Positions 17,314 to 26,806 of a DNA stretch of 64,000 nt are shown one piece after another (within the stretch, counting starts at the first letter, position 1; every line of letters begins with the position of its first letter). The notes under the pieces were generated by a model that saw nothing but the letters and a program-made list of their open reading frames with translations, was not told the origin of the DNA and made no database searches. Source of the DNA: Geobacter sp. (GTDB lineage Bacteria > Desulfobacterota > Desulfuromonadia > Geobacterales > Geobacteraceae). The stretch is taken from contig DNRQ01000007.1 in NCBI GenBank assembly GCA_003499925.1, positions 1 through 64,000 of the forward strand. Reading direction: 5' to 3'. The position numbers and the translations under genes were made by a program.

Positions 17314-19581
17314 ATGAAACTGCTCCACAATCTGAATCCCCCCCAGAAGGAAGCGGTGCTGCACGGCGAGGGACCGCTGCTGGTCCTGGCGGGCGCCGGC
17401 TCCGGCAAGACCCGCGTCATCGTGCACCGCATCGTCTACCTCATTAACGAAAGAGGGGTGCCCCCCTGGCAGATCCTCGCGGTCACCTTCACCAACAAGG
17501 CGGCCGGAGAGATGCGGGAGAGGGTGAAGCAGATCCTCGGGGCAGGGGAGCTGCCGCTGATCTCCACCTTTCACTCAAGCTGCGCCAGGATCCTGCGCCA
17601 CGAAATCCGGCACCTGGGCTACGACAGCAATTTCGCCATCTACGACGACAAGGATTGCGAACGGCTCCTGAAGGACTGCGCAGCCGAGCTCAACCTGGAC
17701 GAGAAGAAGTATCCCCCGAAGGCGCTCGGCTCGGCGATCGACGAGTTCAAGAACGCGGGGCTCACCCCGGACCGGGTTCCTACCGGCTCTCCCTACCAGG
17801 CGACCCTCGCCCGGGTCTACGCCCTTTACCAGGAGCGGCTCAAACGCTGCAACGCGGCGGACTTCGGCGACCTGCTCCTCCTGGCGGTGCGGCTTTTCGA
17901 GGAGCACCCCGAGGTGCTCAGGAAGTACCAGGAGCGCTACCGCTGGATCATGGTGGACGAGTACCAGGACACCAACCCGGTCCAGTACCGGCTGGTGCAG
18001 CTTCTGGCCGGCAGCAGGCGAAACCTCTGCGTGGTCGGTGACGACGACCAGTCCATCTACGGCTGGCGCGGCGCGGACATCCGCAACATCCTGGAGTTCG
18101 AGAAGGATTTCCCTGGGGTGAAGGTGGTGAAGCTGGAGCAGAATTACCGCTCCACCAGGACCATCCTGGACGGCGCCTGGAACGTGGTCGAGAAGAACCG
18201 CGGCCGCAAGCCGAAGCGGCTTTGGACCGACAACCCGGACGGGGAGCCGATCGTGTGCCGCACGCTGCCAAACGAGTGGGAGGAGGCCCGCCTGGTCTGC
18301 CGGGAGACGGAGCGCTTCCTCTCGGACGGGGGGGACCTGTCGGAGGTCGCCGTCTTCTACCGGACCAACGCCCAGTCGAGGGTGGTGGAGGACGCCATGG
18401 TGGCGGCGGGGATTCCCTACCACATGGTGGGAGGGGTCCGCTTCTACGCGAGGCTCGAGGTGAAGGACATCCTCGCCTACCTGAAGGTGCTGGACAACCC
18501 GGCCGACGACGTGGCGATCAGGCGCATCATCAACACGCCGCCGCGCGGCATCGGGCACGCCACGGTGGAACGGATCTCGACCTTCGCCGCGGAAAAGTCG
18601 ATTCCCTTCTACGACGCCATGCTGGAGGCGGCCGACGGGACCCTCCTGGCCGGCGGGGCGCGCGGCAAGGTGGCCGCATTTGCCGCCGAGCTGGAAAAAT
18701 ACCGCGAGCTTGCCGAAAGGCTGCCGCTGGCCGAGCTGGCCGCCGCCGTGATCCAGGACTCCGGCTATCTTGCCAGGCTCAAGGCGCTGGGTAGCGACGA
18801 GGCACGGGACCGGATCGAAAACCTCCAGGAACTGGTGACCGCGATGCAGGTCTTCGACGGCGGCGCCGGCGAAAAGGGGCTCGCCAACTTCCTGGAGCAG
18901 GTCGCCCTGGTCTCGGACCTGGAGCAGGAGGGGGAGGGGAGGAAGTCGTCGGCAACGCTGATGACCCTGCACTCGGCAAAGGGGCTGGAGTTCCCCCTGG
19001 TCTTCATGGTCGGCATGGAGGAGCGTCTCTTCCCGCACCTGAGATCGCTCGAGGATCCGGTCCAGATGGAGGAGGAGCGCAGGCTCTGCTACGTCGGGAT
19101 GACCCGGGCCAAAAAACGCCTGTTCCTCCTCAACGTGCGCAGGCGACACATCTTCGGCCAGGAGCAGATGAACCCGCCGGCGCGCTTCATCCGCGACATC
19201 CCGCAGGAGCTGCTCGATGCCGGGGAGCCGTTTCAGCAGTACGCGACCACCCCGAACAGCAACCAGTTCCAGCAGTACGCCGCCACTGCGTCGGCCGCTC
19301 CCGGGACCGGCGCCATGACCGGCGCCGCTCTCCCCTCGCACAATCTCGCTTCGCTTTTCGAGGAGGAGATCGAGCCCGATTTCGACAACGAGGTGCGCAT
19401 GGTGCCGGAGGACCACGAGGAGGGCGTTTTCCTCGGCATGCGGGTGCGCCACGCGCAGTTCGGCCCCGGGATCATCAGGAAGATCGAGGGGGAGGGCGAC
19501 AACCAGAAGGTCATCGTCGGCTTCGCTTCGGTGGGGTTCAAGAAGCTGCTGGTCCGTTTCGCCGGTCTTGAAAGGGACTAG
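17314..19581 (+). CDS. pcrA: ATP-dependent DNA helicase, UvrD/PcrA type
   Basis: Superfamily 1A 3'-to-5' helicase for repair and for clearing replication-transcription conflicts. The 755 residues carry Q-motif LNPPQKEAV, Walker A AGAGSGKTR, motif II VDEYQDTN, motif III GDDDQSIYGWRGA, motif IV LEQNYRST, motif V TLHSAKGLEFP, and motif VI GMTRAKKRL. A linker and a C-terminal Tudor-like domain (GMRVRHAQFGPGII) follow, which in PcrA binds RNA polymerase. An AAGGAA site lies before the ATG. A lipoprotein gene starts 60 bp downstream. Confidence 0.95.
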   Translation: MKLLHNLNPPQKEAVLHGEGPLLVLAGAGSGKTRVIVHRIVYLINERGVPPWQILAVTFTNKAAGEMRERVKQILGAGELPLISTFHSSCARILRHEIRHLGYDSNFAIYDDKDCERLLKDCAAELNLDEKKYPPKALGSAIDEFKNAGLTPDRVPTGSPYQATLARVYALYQERLKRCNAADFGDLLLLAVRLFEEHPEVLRKYQERYRWIMVDEYQDTNPVQYRLVQLLAGSRRNLCVVGDDDQSIYGWRGADIRNILEFEKDFPGVKVVKLEQNYRSTRTILDGAWNVVEKNRGRKPKRLWTDNPDGEPIVCRTLPNEWEEARLVCRETERFLSDGGDLSEVAVFYRTNAQSRVVEDAMVAAGIPYHMVGGVRFYARLEVKDILAYLKVLDNPADDVAIRRIINTPPRGIGHATVERISTFAAEKSIPFYDAMLEAADGTLLAGGARGKVAAFAAELEKYRELAERLPLAELAAAVIQDSGYLARLKALGSDEARDRIENLQELVTAMQVFDGGAGEKGLANFLEQVALVSDLEQEGEGRKSSATLMTLHSAKGLEFPLVFMVGMEERLFPHLRSLEDPVQMEEERRLCYVGMTRAKKRLFLLNVRRRHIFGQEQMNPPARFIRDIPQELLDAGEPFQQYATTPNSNQFQQYAATASAAPGTGAMTGAALPSHNLASLFEEEIEPDFDNEVRMVPEDHEEGVFLGMRVRHAQFGPGIIRKIEGEGDNQKVIVGFASVGFKKLLVRFAGLERD

Positions 19582-19641
19582 AAAGAGGAGTATAGTCGGG
19601 TGGCAGCGTTGGTATAATGAGAATGATTCAGGAGGTTTGTC

Positions 19642-20382
19642 ATGAAAGTGTTATCGACGGTGATGATGGTTATGCTGCTCCTTTCGGGGTGCACCGCCTA
19701 TAAGAGCCAGTACGTCTCCTTCAGACCCCCTGAGGGATATGTGAACCACAGGGAGGTCTCGGGGGTCTCCTTTGGCGGCGAGGCCTACCCGGACCGGAAA
19801 TCCGCCGAGAAGGCGTTCGGCTTCGACATCAAGGGTGCCGGCCTCCTGCCGGTGATGCTGGTGCTCGACAACAAGAGCGGCCACAACCTGGAGATCGTCG
19901 CGGCACAGAGTTTCCTGGTTGACGACTCCGGCAACTACTGGCCGGTGGTCCCCAACAACACCGCCTTCGACCGCCTGGACAAATCGACCCAGCTCGCCTC
20001 CTTCTTCGGCCGCGGCGCCGGCAAGGGGGCGGTGCTGGGCGCCGTCGCGGGGGGGCTGCTCGGGACCGCACTGGGGATCGTCTCCGGGCGCAGCGTCGCC
20101 GAATCTCTCGGCAAGGGTGCCGCGTTAGGCGCCGCAGGGGGTGCCGTCATCGGCGGCACGCAGGAGGGGAGTTCGAGGGAGCGGGAATACAGCATCTCGG
20201 ACGACCTGAGGGACAAGGGGCTGGAGGGGAGGGTGATACCGGACCAGTACCTGGCCAACGGCTTCCTTTTCTTCCCCGGAGAGGCGACCAGCGCCAGGGA
20301 ACTGAGGCTGCAGTGGCGGGAGCGGGATACCGGACAGCTGCACAAGTTGACCCTTCCGTTGGGGGGGCCGCGCGGGAGCTGA
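19642..20382 (+). CDS. Glycine-zipper lipoprotein
   Basis: The 246-residue protein starts with a lipoprotein signal (lipobox LLSGC, Cys at about residue 17). The middle holds a glycine zipper (AVLGAVAGGLLG and AALGAAGGAVIGG), a membrane-inserting or oligomerising segment found in SlyB/RcsF-type envelope proteins. The rest is beta-rich without a named domain. An AGGAGG site precedes the ATG. Location is probably the outer membrane (the residue after Cys is Thr, not the Asp retention signal). The function is unknown. Confidence 0.82.
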   Translation: MKVLSTVMMVMLLLSGCTAYKSQYVSFRPPEGYVNHREVSGVSFGGEAYPDRKSAEKAFGFDIKGAGLLPVMLVLDNKSGHNLEIVAAQSFLVDDSGNYWPVVPNNTAFDRLDKSTQLASFFGRGAGKGAVLGAVAGGLLGTALGIVSGRSVAESLGKGAALGAAGGAVIGGTQEGSSREREYSISDDLRDKGLEGRVIPDQYLANGFLFFPGEATSARELRLQWRERDTGQLHKLTLPLGGPRGS

Positions 20383-20410
20383 TGGTCGCGGGATTGGCGC
20401 TGATCTGAAG

Positions 20411-20433
20411 AGGGGCTGAGAGGCCCCTTTTTT
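20411..20433 (+). terminator. Terminator after the lipoprotein gene
   Basis: GGGGC / GCCCC-type stem around TGAGAG with six T. It ends only 15 bp before the pdxA start, so pdxA either has its own promoter within the lipoprotein gene or depends on read-through. Confidence 0.8.
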
Positions 20434-20447
20434 CATAGGAGAAACAA

Positions 20448-21488
20448 GTGGAAAAACCTGTCATAGCGGTAACCATGGGGGATCCGAGCGGGATCGGGCC
20501 GGAGATCGTGGCGGCGGCCCTGGCCGATCCCGCCATCGTCTCGGTCTCAAGACCGCTGGTCCTGGGGGACCGGGGTGCCATGGAGCGTGCCATCGCGGTA
20601 GCGGGAGTTTCCCTGGCCGTCGAAACCCTGCAGGGAGGCGTGCCGCCGGTCGAGCCGCGCCCCGGAGTGCTCTATCTGCACGAGCTCTCAAGCCTCAGGG
20701 CCGATGACATGGCCTACGGCAGGCCGACTGCCGCCGGCGGGGACGCCTCCTTTCGCTACATCTGCCGGGCCGCGCAGCTCTGCCTGAGCGGGAGCGCCCG
20801 GGCCATGGCGACGGCTCCCATCAACAAGGAGTCGATGAACGGGGCCGGGCATCACTTCCCGGGGCACACCGAACTGCTGGCGGAGCTGACCGGAACCAGG
20901 GAGGTGGTCATGATGCTCGCCGGCGATCGCCTGCGGGTGACGCTGGTGACCATCCACGAGGCGCTCTCCAGGGTGCCGTCGCTGGTCAGCTTCGAGCGTG
21001 TCCTCTCGACCATCCGGATCACCCACGACTCGCTTTGCCGCTGGTTCTGCAAGGCGCCGCGCCTGGCGGTCCTCGCCCTCAACCCGCACTGCGGCGAAGG
21101 GGGGCTTTTCGGCAGCGAGGAGAGCCTGGTGATCGCGCCTGCCATCGCAGCAGCCAGGGCGGCCGGCATCGACGCGACGGGCCCGCTCTCCGCCGACACC
21201 CTGTTCCATTTCGCCGCTGCCGGGGGGTACGACGCGGTGGTCTGCATGTACCACGATCAGGGGCTGATCCCGCTGAAGCTGCTGCACTTCGACGACGGCG
21301 TCAACGTGACCCTCGGCCTTCCCATCATTCGGACCTCGGTCGACCACGGCACCGCCTACGACCTCGCCGGGACCGGGCGGGCCTGCACCGGCAGCATGAA
21401 GGCCGCCCTGCTCATGGCGGCGCAGATGGCGCAAAAGGGGTGCGCCCGGAGCGTTCCCGCTGCCCGGGAAGGCGGGAAAGAGGCATGA
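20448..21488 (+). CDS. pdxA: 4-hydroxythreonine-4-phosphate dehydrogenase
   Basis: NAD-dependent step of the DXP-dependent pyridoxal phosphate pathway. The 346 residues show TMGDPSGIGPEI at the start, the metal-binding histidines in FPGHTE and MYHDQGLIPLK, and NPHCGEGG. The start is GTG with AGGAGA seven bases upstream; family alignment agrees. Its last four bases overlap the mtgA start (ATGA), so the two are translationally coupled although their pathways are unrelated. Confidence 0.95.
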   Translation: MEKPVIAVTMGDPSGIGPEIVAAALADPAIVSVSRPLVLGDRGAMERAIAVAGVSLAVETLQGGVPPVEPRPGVLYLHELSSLRADDMAYGRPTAAGGDASFRYICRAAQLCLSGSARAMATAPINKESMNGAGHHFPGHTELLAELTGTREVVMMLAGDRLRVTLVTIHEALSRVPSLVSFERVLSTIRITHDSLCRWFCKAPRLAVLALNPHCGEGGLFGSEESLVIAPAIAAARAAGIDATGPLSADTLFHFAAAGGYDAVVCMYHDQGLIPLKLLHFDDGVNVTLGLPIIRTSVDHGTAYDLAGTGRACTGSMKAALLMAAQMAQKGCARSVPAAREGGKEA

Positions 21489-22498
21489 AAGGGATGAGAA
21501 AGTACCTCTGGTGGGGCACAGGCGCAGTGGTGGTTTATCTGGTGTACCTGGCCGTTTCCCTGTACCTGCTGCCGCCGGTGGATCAGCTCAAGGATCGCAG
21601 GGTCAACCTGACCATCCAGGTGAAGGATTGGCACGGCGATTACCATCCCCTGGTGGTCGGTCCCAGGAATCGCTACTGGACCCCCTCGGCCAGCATCCCC
21701 TCGGAGATGAAGTGGGCGGTGATCCTCGCCGAGGACGCGAGCTTCTACAAGCATGAGGGGATCGACGTCAAGGCCATCAAGGCGGCCATTGCCTACGATC
21801 TGGAGAAAAAGAGCTTCGCCCGGGGCGCCTCCACCATCACGCAGCAGGTGGCGAAGAACCTCTTTCTCTCCCGGGAGAAAACGCTGACCCGGAAGGCGAA
21901 GGAGCTCTACCTGGCGAAACGGATGGAGCAGGAGCTCACCAAGGGGCGCATCATCGAGCTCTATCTGAACGTGATCGAGCTGGGTCCCATGGTGTACGGC
22001 ATCGGCCACGGCGCCCAGTACTACTTCGGCAAATCGGCAGCCAGCCTCTCGCCCCGCGAGTGCGCCTTTCTGGCCGCCATGCTGCCAGGTCCGCGCGTCG
22101 CCTACAACCCCTATAAGAACCTGGGCAAGGTGCTGAAGAGGTCCAACATGATCCTGAAGCTCCTGGCCAAAAAAGGTGTCCTGTCAACGGCCGAGTACCG
22201 GATGGCACTCGCCGAGGCCCCCAATGTCGGGCGCATGCAGAAGAAGGTGGACGAGACAATCAAGAAGGTCGAGGTCATGGCCAACCTTTCCAGCGCCCGG
22301 GCCGCGGAGCCGCCGGAGCCGGAGGACGAGGCCGGCGAAAAAGAGCCGGGGGGAAGCGCCGCACCGGCGCCTGAACCGTCGCCGCTGCCGTCTCCGTCGC
22401 CGTCTACGTCGCCGCTGCCGTCGCCGTCGCCGCTCCCCGCGCCGGCATCCGGGAACGCGCCCCAAGGCGAAGCTCCGGCGCAGGGGGAGAAGCCGTAA
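21485..22498 (+). CDS. mtgA: Monofunctional biosynthetic peptidoglycan transglycosylase with Pro/Ser-rich tail
   Basis: Polymerises lipid II glycan strands. The 337 residues have one N-terminal membrane anchor (about residues 7-27), then the GT51 domain with catalytic Glu in EDASFYKHEG, the GGAST-like RGASTITQQVAKNLF, and KELYLAKRME. The usual enzyme ends near residue 245. Here about 70 extra residues form a Glu/Pro-rich and then a Pro/Ser tandem-repeat tail (SPLPSPSPSTSPLPSPSP) encoded by a hexamer-like repeat at about 22378-22440. The tail is probably a flexible periplasmic spacer and may vary in length between strains. Confidence 0.9.
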   Translation: MKGMRKYLWWGTGAVVVYLVYLAVSLYLLPPVDQLKDRRVNLTIQVKDWHGDYHPLVVGPRNRYWTPSASIPSEMKWAVILAEDASFYKHEGIDVKAIKAAIAYDLEKKSFARGASTITQQVAKNLFLSREKTLTRKAKELYLAKRMEQELTKGRIIELYLNVIELGPMVYGIGHGAQYYFGKSAASLSPRECAFLAAMLPGPRVAYNPYKNLGKVLKRSNMILKLLAKKGVLSTAEYRMALAEAPNVGRMQKKVDETIKKVEVMANLSSARAAEPPEPEDEAGEKEPGGSAAPAPEPSPLPSPSPSTSPLPSPSPLPAPASGNAPQGEAPAQGEKP

Positions 22499-22549
22499 TC
22501 ACGCTAGATGGATCCAGATTGACTCCCGGTAGGGTGGGCCCCGCCCACC

Positions 22550-22730
22550 ATTAGATTTACTGATTAGCGCTGATCTTCCGCTGAAAAAACTCCCTCCCCT
22601 TCAAGGGGAGGGTTGGGGTGGGGATGGGGTTAGCTCCGGTGCAAAAACACCCCCATCCCCCCTCCTGACCTCCCCCTTGAAGGGGGAGGGACCTGAACAG
22701 CGGAAGATCAGCGCTAATCAGATTAGATTT
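22550..22730. repeat. MITE-like palindromic element with 23-bp terminal inverted repeats
   Basis: Positions 22561-22583 and 22698-22720 are perfect inverted repeats (TGATTAGCGCTGATC... and complement). Inside each end lies a ccctcc-ttcaagg-ggaggg hairpin. No coding frame is credible. Half of the same element recurs at 63142-63250. The rest of 22499-22970 contains another CCTCCCCCTCCGGGGGAGGG palindrome and the promoter region of the next gene. Confidence 0.85.
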
Positions 22731-22970
22731 TACCCGGCGGGAAGGGGCCACCCCAGCTCCTGGAAAACCGGCCGCGTTTCCCCCTCCCTAACCCTCCCCC
22801 TCCGGGGGAGGGAACTGGTTGGCCTCGGCAGACTCTCCTTAGCCGTCCTGTCACCCCCCTCTCATTACCTCCTTAGCCTCTCCTTAGAAAACTCTCCCTC
22901 AAGTTCCCATTAGATTTGCCGAATCGTAATATGACAGATAATCCGGTAATTGCGGGAGAGGTGGCTGGAT

Positions 22971-24044
22971 ATGGATAACAAAGTTTCAGGGCTCGTGGTC
23001 GTGGTGGACGATGACCCCTACGTGCTGGAAAGCGTCTCGATGCTCCTTTCGGTAAGCGGTTTCGAGGTGCACCCCTTCTCCAACGGGTTCGATGCACTGG
23101 CCGAGCTGGTCGAGCTCCCTCCTCACGTGGTGCTGACCGACGTGAACATGCCGCACATCACCGGGATCGAGCTCCTGGAAAAGATCCACGAGATCGATCG
23201 GGACATCCCGGTGATCCTGATGACCGCCTACGCCGAGTTGGAGATGGCGGTCTCCGCCATCAAGAAGGGGGCCTTCGACTTCATCATAAAACCGTTCAAA
23301 CCGCACTACCTGATCCACTCCGTCGAGAAGGGGATCAACTACAAGCGTCTGGTCCTGATCGAGAAGAACTACAAGATGGAACTCCAGCGCACGGTGGAGC
23401 TGCGCACCCGCGAGCTCGCCGACGCACTGGCCCAGATGCAGAGCATGAGCCAGGAGACCATCGAGAGGCTCACCGCCGCCGCGGAGCTCAGGGACGAGGA
23501 TACCGGCAAGCACATCGCCCGCATCGGGCTCTACGCCAAGCGGCTCGCCGAGGTGATGCAGATGCCGAGGGATTTCACGGAGACCATCGCGGTCGCCGCC
23601 GCCATGCACGACGTCGGCAAGATCGGAATACCGGACGCCATCCTGCTCAAGTGCGGCCCGCTCAACGCGGAGGAGTTCGGGGTCATGAAGAGCCACACGG
23701 TGATCGGCGGCAAGATCCTCTCCGGCTCGAACCACCAGGTGCTGCAGATGGCGGCATCGATCGCCCTGACCCACCACGAGCGCTGGGACGGCAGCGGCTA
23801 TCCGCACGGCCTCAAGGGGGTGGAGACCCCCATGGAGGGTCGCATCGTCATGCTGGTGGACCAGTACGACGCCCTGAGGAGCAAGCGGGTCTACAAGCCC
23901 CCCTTCGACCATGGGAGGAGCGTGGAGATCATCACCCGGGGGGACGGCCGGACCATGCCGGAGCACTTCGACGCCTCGGTGCTGGAGGCCTTTCTCCAGG
24001 CGGCGCCGGATTTCGAGGAGATCTTCGCGGAGCAGCGCGATTGA
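22971..24044 (+). CDS. Response regulator with HD-GYP c-di-GMP phosphodiesterase domain
   Basis: The 357-residue RpfG-type protein has a receiver domain (residues ~8-120) with acidic D13/D14, phospho-acceptor D57 in LTDVNMP and K107 in IIKPFKP. A coiled linker leads to an HD-GYP domain with HD at ~216 ([10 protein letters not shown]), a second HH pair ([12 protein letters not shown]) and DQYDALRS. The GYP signature is intact, so cleavage of c-di-GMP is expected. Start 22971 is preferred (MDNKVSG, site GGAGAGG); the frame extends a little upstream. A diguanylate cyclase gene follows after 33 bp on the same strand. Confidence 0.93.
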   Translation: MDNKVSGLVVVVDDDPYVLESVSMLLSVSGFEVHPFSNGFDALAELVELPPHVVLTDVNMPHITGIELLEKIHEIDRDIPVILMTAYAELEMAVSAIKKGAFDFIIKPFKPHYLIHSVEKGINYKRLVLIEKNYKMELQRTVELRTRELADALAQMQSMSQETIERLTAAAELRDEDTGKHIARIGLYAKRLAEVMQMPRDFTETIAVAAAMHDVGKIGIPDAILLKCGPLNAEEFGVMKSHTVIGGKILSGSNHQVLQMAASIALTHHERWDGSGYPHGLKGVETPMEGRIVMLVDQYDALRSKRVYKPPFDHGRSVEIITRGDGRTMPEHFDASVLEAFLQAAPDFEEIFAEQRD

Positions 24045-24077
24045 CGCGGACAGCAACAGCAAAAGCCAGGTAGTGCG

Positions 24078-26513
24078 ATGCCCTCCTTCAGCCTGAAAAT
24101 AAAGATGACCCTGGTCGTCTTCCTCCTGATCGGCTGCGTGACCTCGGCTGTGGCAGGGCTGGGACTGCTGTTCTTCATCCAGGAGTTCAAGGCCGGCGTG
24201 GCGAGCCAGCAGTTCCCCATGGTCAGTGCCGTGAGCGGTGAGCTCGACGACAAGATCGTGGCAGCGCAGCGCGCGCTGGTCTCTGTGGCGCGCAGCATTC
24301 CGCCGCAGCTGACCCGGGACCCGGCCGCGATGCAGCGCTTCCTGGAGGGACGCTTCGACCTGCACCAGGTGTTCGGCGACGGCACCGGCTTCTTCTCCAA
24401 AAAGGGGATACTGCTCGCCTCTGCTCCGGGGCAGGAGACCCTGATCGGCAGGGACTTCTCCGCTCACGACTTCTTCAGGCGGGCCGTCGACTCCGGCAAG
24501 CCGCGCATCTCGGAGCCGTTTCGCTCCGCCAAGGGGGAAGGGCACCCGATCGTCGCCTTCACCGTTCCGCTGTTCGACGAGAACGGGAGCGTGGCAGGAT
24601 TGCTGGCGGGGCGCGTCGACCTGCTGGAGGAGAATTTCCTGGGGCGGCTGGCACGGCTCAAGGTCGGGGAGACGGGAAGTTTCTTCCTCTTCAACAGCCA
24701 GAGGCAGATGATCGTGCACAGGGACCCGGAGCGGCTCCCCGCGGGGCATCTGACCCGGGGGAGAAGCGCGCTCCTGGACCGGGCACTGGCCGGCTTCGAG
24801 GGGAGCGGCGAAACGGTGAGCCCCGCCGGAGTACCTGCGCTTTGCTCCTTCAAGAGGCTCGACTCGACCGGCTGGATACTGGCGACGCAGCTTCCCTTCT
24901 CCGAGGCGTACGCGCCGATCGACCAGGCCCGGCGTCTCACCTGCTACAGCCTTGCCCTGATGATGCCGTTTGTACTTACGGCCACCTGGCTCTTCGTGGG
25001 GCACCTCACCGAGCCGCTGCTGCTGTTCGCCAGGCGGGTGCGCGAGGTGGGGGGGGCGGGCGCGGGGTATCTGCCGATCCCGGTTACCACGAGCGACGAG
25101 ATCGGGGTCCTGGCGCAGGCGTTCAACTCCATGATGCAGGAGCTGGGGAGCCAGAGGCTGCGGCTGGAAGACGAGAAAGGTTTCGCGGAGCAGCTCCTGC
25201 AGCAGACGGCGGTGCCGTGCTTCGTGATGGATGCCGGGCACCGCGTCATCATCTGGAACAGGGCCTGCGAGGAGCTTACCGGTATCCGGGCCGAGGCAGT
25301 GATCGGAGGGGGCGAGCCGTGGCGGGCCTTCTACGACGAGCCGCGCCGGGTGCTGGCGGACGTCGTGCTGGACGGCGCTCTCCACGAGATGGCGGATCTC
25401 TACTCCTGCTACGCGGACTCCCCGCAGATACCCGAGGGGCTCAGGGCGGAGGGGTGGTACCGGCTCCAGGGGAAGCAGCGCTACCTCTGCTTCGATGCCG
25501 CGCCGCTGCGCGACGCCGAGGGGCGGGTCATCGCGGCGATCGAGACCATGCAGGACGTCACGCTGCGCGCCCACACCGAGGAGCAGCTAAGGGGCGCGCT
25601 GGAAGGTATCCGCGAGAGCGAGGAGAGGTTCCGGCGCCTGGTCGAGCTCTCACTGGACGGCATCGCGATCCTGGTGCAGCGCCGTTTCGTCTTTATCAAT
25701 CCGGCGGGGTGCGAGATGCTCGGCTGCCGGGCGCCGCAGGAGCTGATGGGGAGGCGGATGCGCGAGTTCCTGCAGCGGGAGTCGGAGGAGCTCTTCGAGG
25801 AGCAGATGGAGCATGCCGAGCAAAGCAGCAGCAGCGCCCCCTGGTTCGAGGAGCGGCTGTTGAGGAGCGACCGGACCGCGGTCGAGGTGGAGCTTGGGGT
25901 GAGCCGCTTCGTTTACCGGGGCGAGGAGGCGCTGCAGGTAATCTTCCGCGACATAACCGAGCGCAAGCTGGCCAAGGCGAGGCTGGAGAGTCTGGCCCAT
26001 TACGATTCGCTTACCTCGCTGCCGAACCGGGTCCTCTTCTTCGACCGGCTGCAGCACGCGGTCACCGAGGCGAAGCGCTACCGGCACGCCCTTGGCCTGA
26101 TGTTTCTCGACCTGGACCGCTTCAAGCAGATCAACGATACCTTCGGCCACGCAGCCGGGGATGCGGTGCTGGTCGAGGCGGGGCGAAGGCTCAAGGAGTG
26201 CGTGCGCGGCTGCGACATGGTGGCGCGTATGGGAGGGGACGAGTTCACCATCATCCTCAGCAAGCTGGCGGAAGAGGCGGATGCGGCGGTGGTGGCCGAG
26301 CGGATCATCGAGGCCTTCTCGCACCCCTTCGCCATCGATGCTGCGATCGCCTCCATAGGCGTGAGCATCGGCATCTGCGTCTATCCTACCTACGACACCG
26401 ATCTGGACGGCATGGTGCGGCGCGCGGACCTCGCCCTGTACCGGGCCAAGGAGGATGGCAGGAACCGTTACTGCTTCTACACCGAAGAGCTGCAGCTAAG
26501 GGAGACGGGGTGA
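24078..26513 (+). CDS. Membrane sensor diguanylate cyclase (Cache-HAMP-PAS-PAS-GGDEF)
   Basis: The 811-residue protein has a transmembrane helix at ~9-32, an extracytoplasmic Cache-like sensor (~35-290), a second helix at ~292-315, HAMP (~312-365), two PAS domains (~370-490 and ~510-640), then GGDEF. The catalytic motif GGDEF (residues 719-723) is intact. RGCD lies five residues before it and matches the inhibitory RxxD site, so c-di-GMP feedback is likely. It should make c-di-GMP in response to a periplasmic and a cytoplasmic signal. The adjacent HD-GYP gene would remove it, giving an opposing pair in one operon. The ribosome site (CCAGGT) is weak. Confidence 0.92.
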   Translation: MPSFSLKIKMTLVVFLLIGCVTSAVAGLGLLFFIQEFKAGVASQQFPMVSAVSGELDDKIVAAQRALVSVARSIPPQLTRDPAAMQRFLEGRFDLHQVFGDGTGFFSKKGILLASAPGQETLIGRDFSAHDFFRRAVDSGKPRISEPFRSAKGEGHPIVAFTVPLFDENGSVAGLLAGRVDLLEENFLGRLARLKVGETGSFFLFNSQRQMIVHRDPERLPAGHLTRGRSALLDRALAGFEGSGETVSPAGVPALCSFKRLDSTGWILATQLPFSEAYAPIDQARRLTCYSLALMMPFVLTATWLFVGHLTEPLLLFARRVREVGGAGAGYLPIPVTTSDEIGVLAQAFNSMMQELGSQRLRLEDEKGFAEQLLQQTAVPCFVMDAGHRVIIWNRACEELTGIRAEAVIGGGEPWRAFYDEPRRVLADVVLDGALHEMADLYSCYADSPQIPEGLRAEGWYRLQGKQRYLCFDAAPLRDAEGRVIAAIETMQDVTLRAHTEEQLRGALEGIRESEERFRRLVELSLDGIAILVQRRFVFINPAGCEMLGCRAPQELMGRRMREFLQRESEELFEEQMEHAEQSSSSAPWFEERLLRSDRTAVEVELGVSRFVYRGEEALQVIFRDITERKLAKARLESLAHYDSLTSLPNRVLFFDRLQHAVTEAKRYRHALGLMFLDLDRFKQINDTFGHAAGDAVLVEAGRRLKECVRGCDMVARMGGDEFTIILSKLAEEADAAVVAERIIEAFSHPFAIDAAIASIGVSIGICVYPTYDTDLDGMVRRADLALYRAKEDGRNRYCFYTEELQLRETG

Positions 26514-26590
26514 GGGTGAGGGACCGGGGATGCTGGAACGTTGTCGGAAACGGCGTCCTCGGCGGAATAAAAAACTCCCTCCCCCCTGCC

Positions 26591-26770
26591 CCCACTGCCA
26601 TTAAGTTAAGCTCCTACTGCTCGCTCCCCCTCCCTTGATGGGAGGGGGTGGGGGGGAGGGTGAGGCTTCTGCGAGCTTTTCACCCTCTCCCCGGCCCTCT
26701 CCCATCAAGGGAGAGGGGGCTTGTGCAGCGTGCGGGAAATCAGCATTGATCTTAACTTAATGGCAGTGCC
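26591..26770. repeat. Palindromic intergenic element with ~20-bp inverted ends
   Basis: 26591-26610 (cccactgccattaagttaag) is matched in reverse at 26751-26770 with 18 of 20 bases. Inside are two cttgatggg / cccatcaag hairpins. It has the same architecture as the elements at 22550 and 46793 but different terminal repeats. It fills the space between two convergent genes. Confidence 0.8.
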
Positions 26771-26806
26771 GTCAAGGGGAGGGAGGTGATGGGGTGACCG
26801 GGGGAG

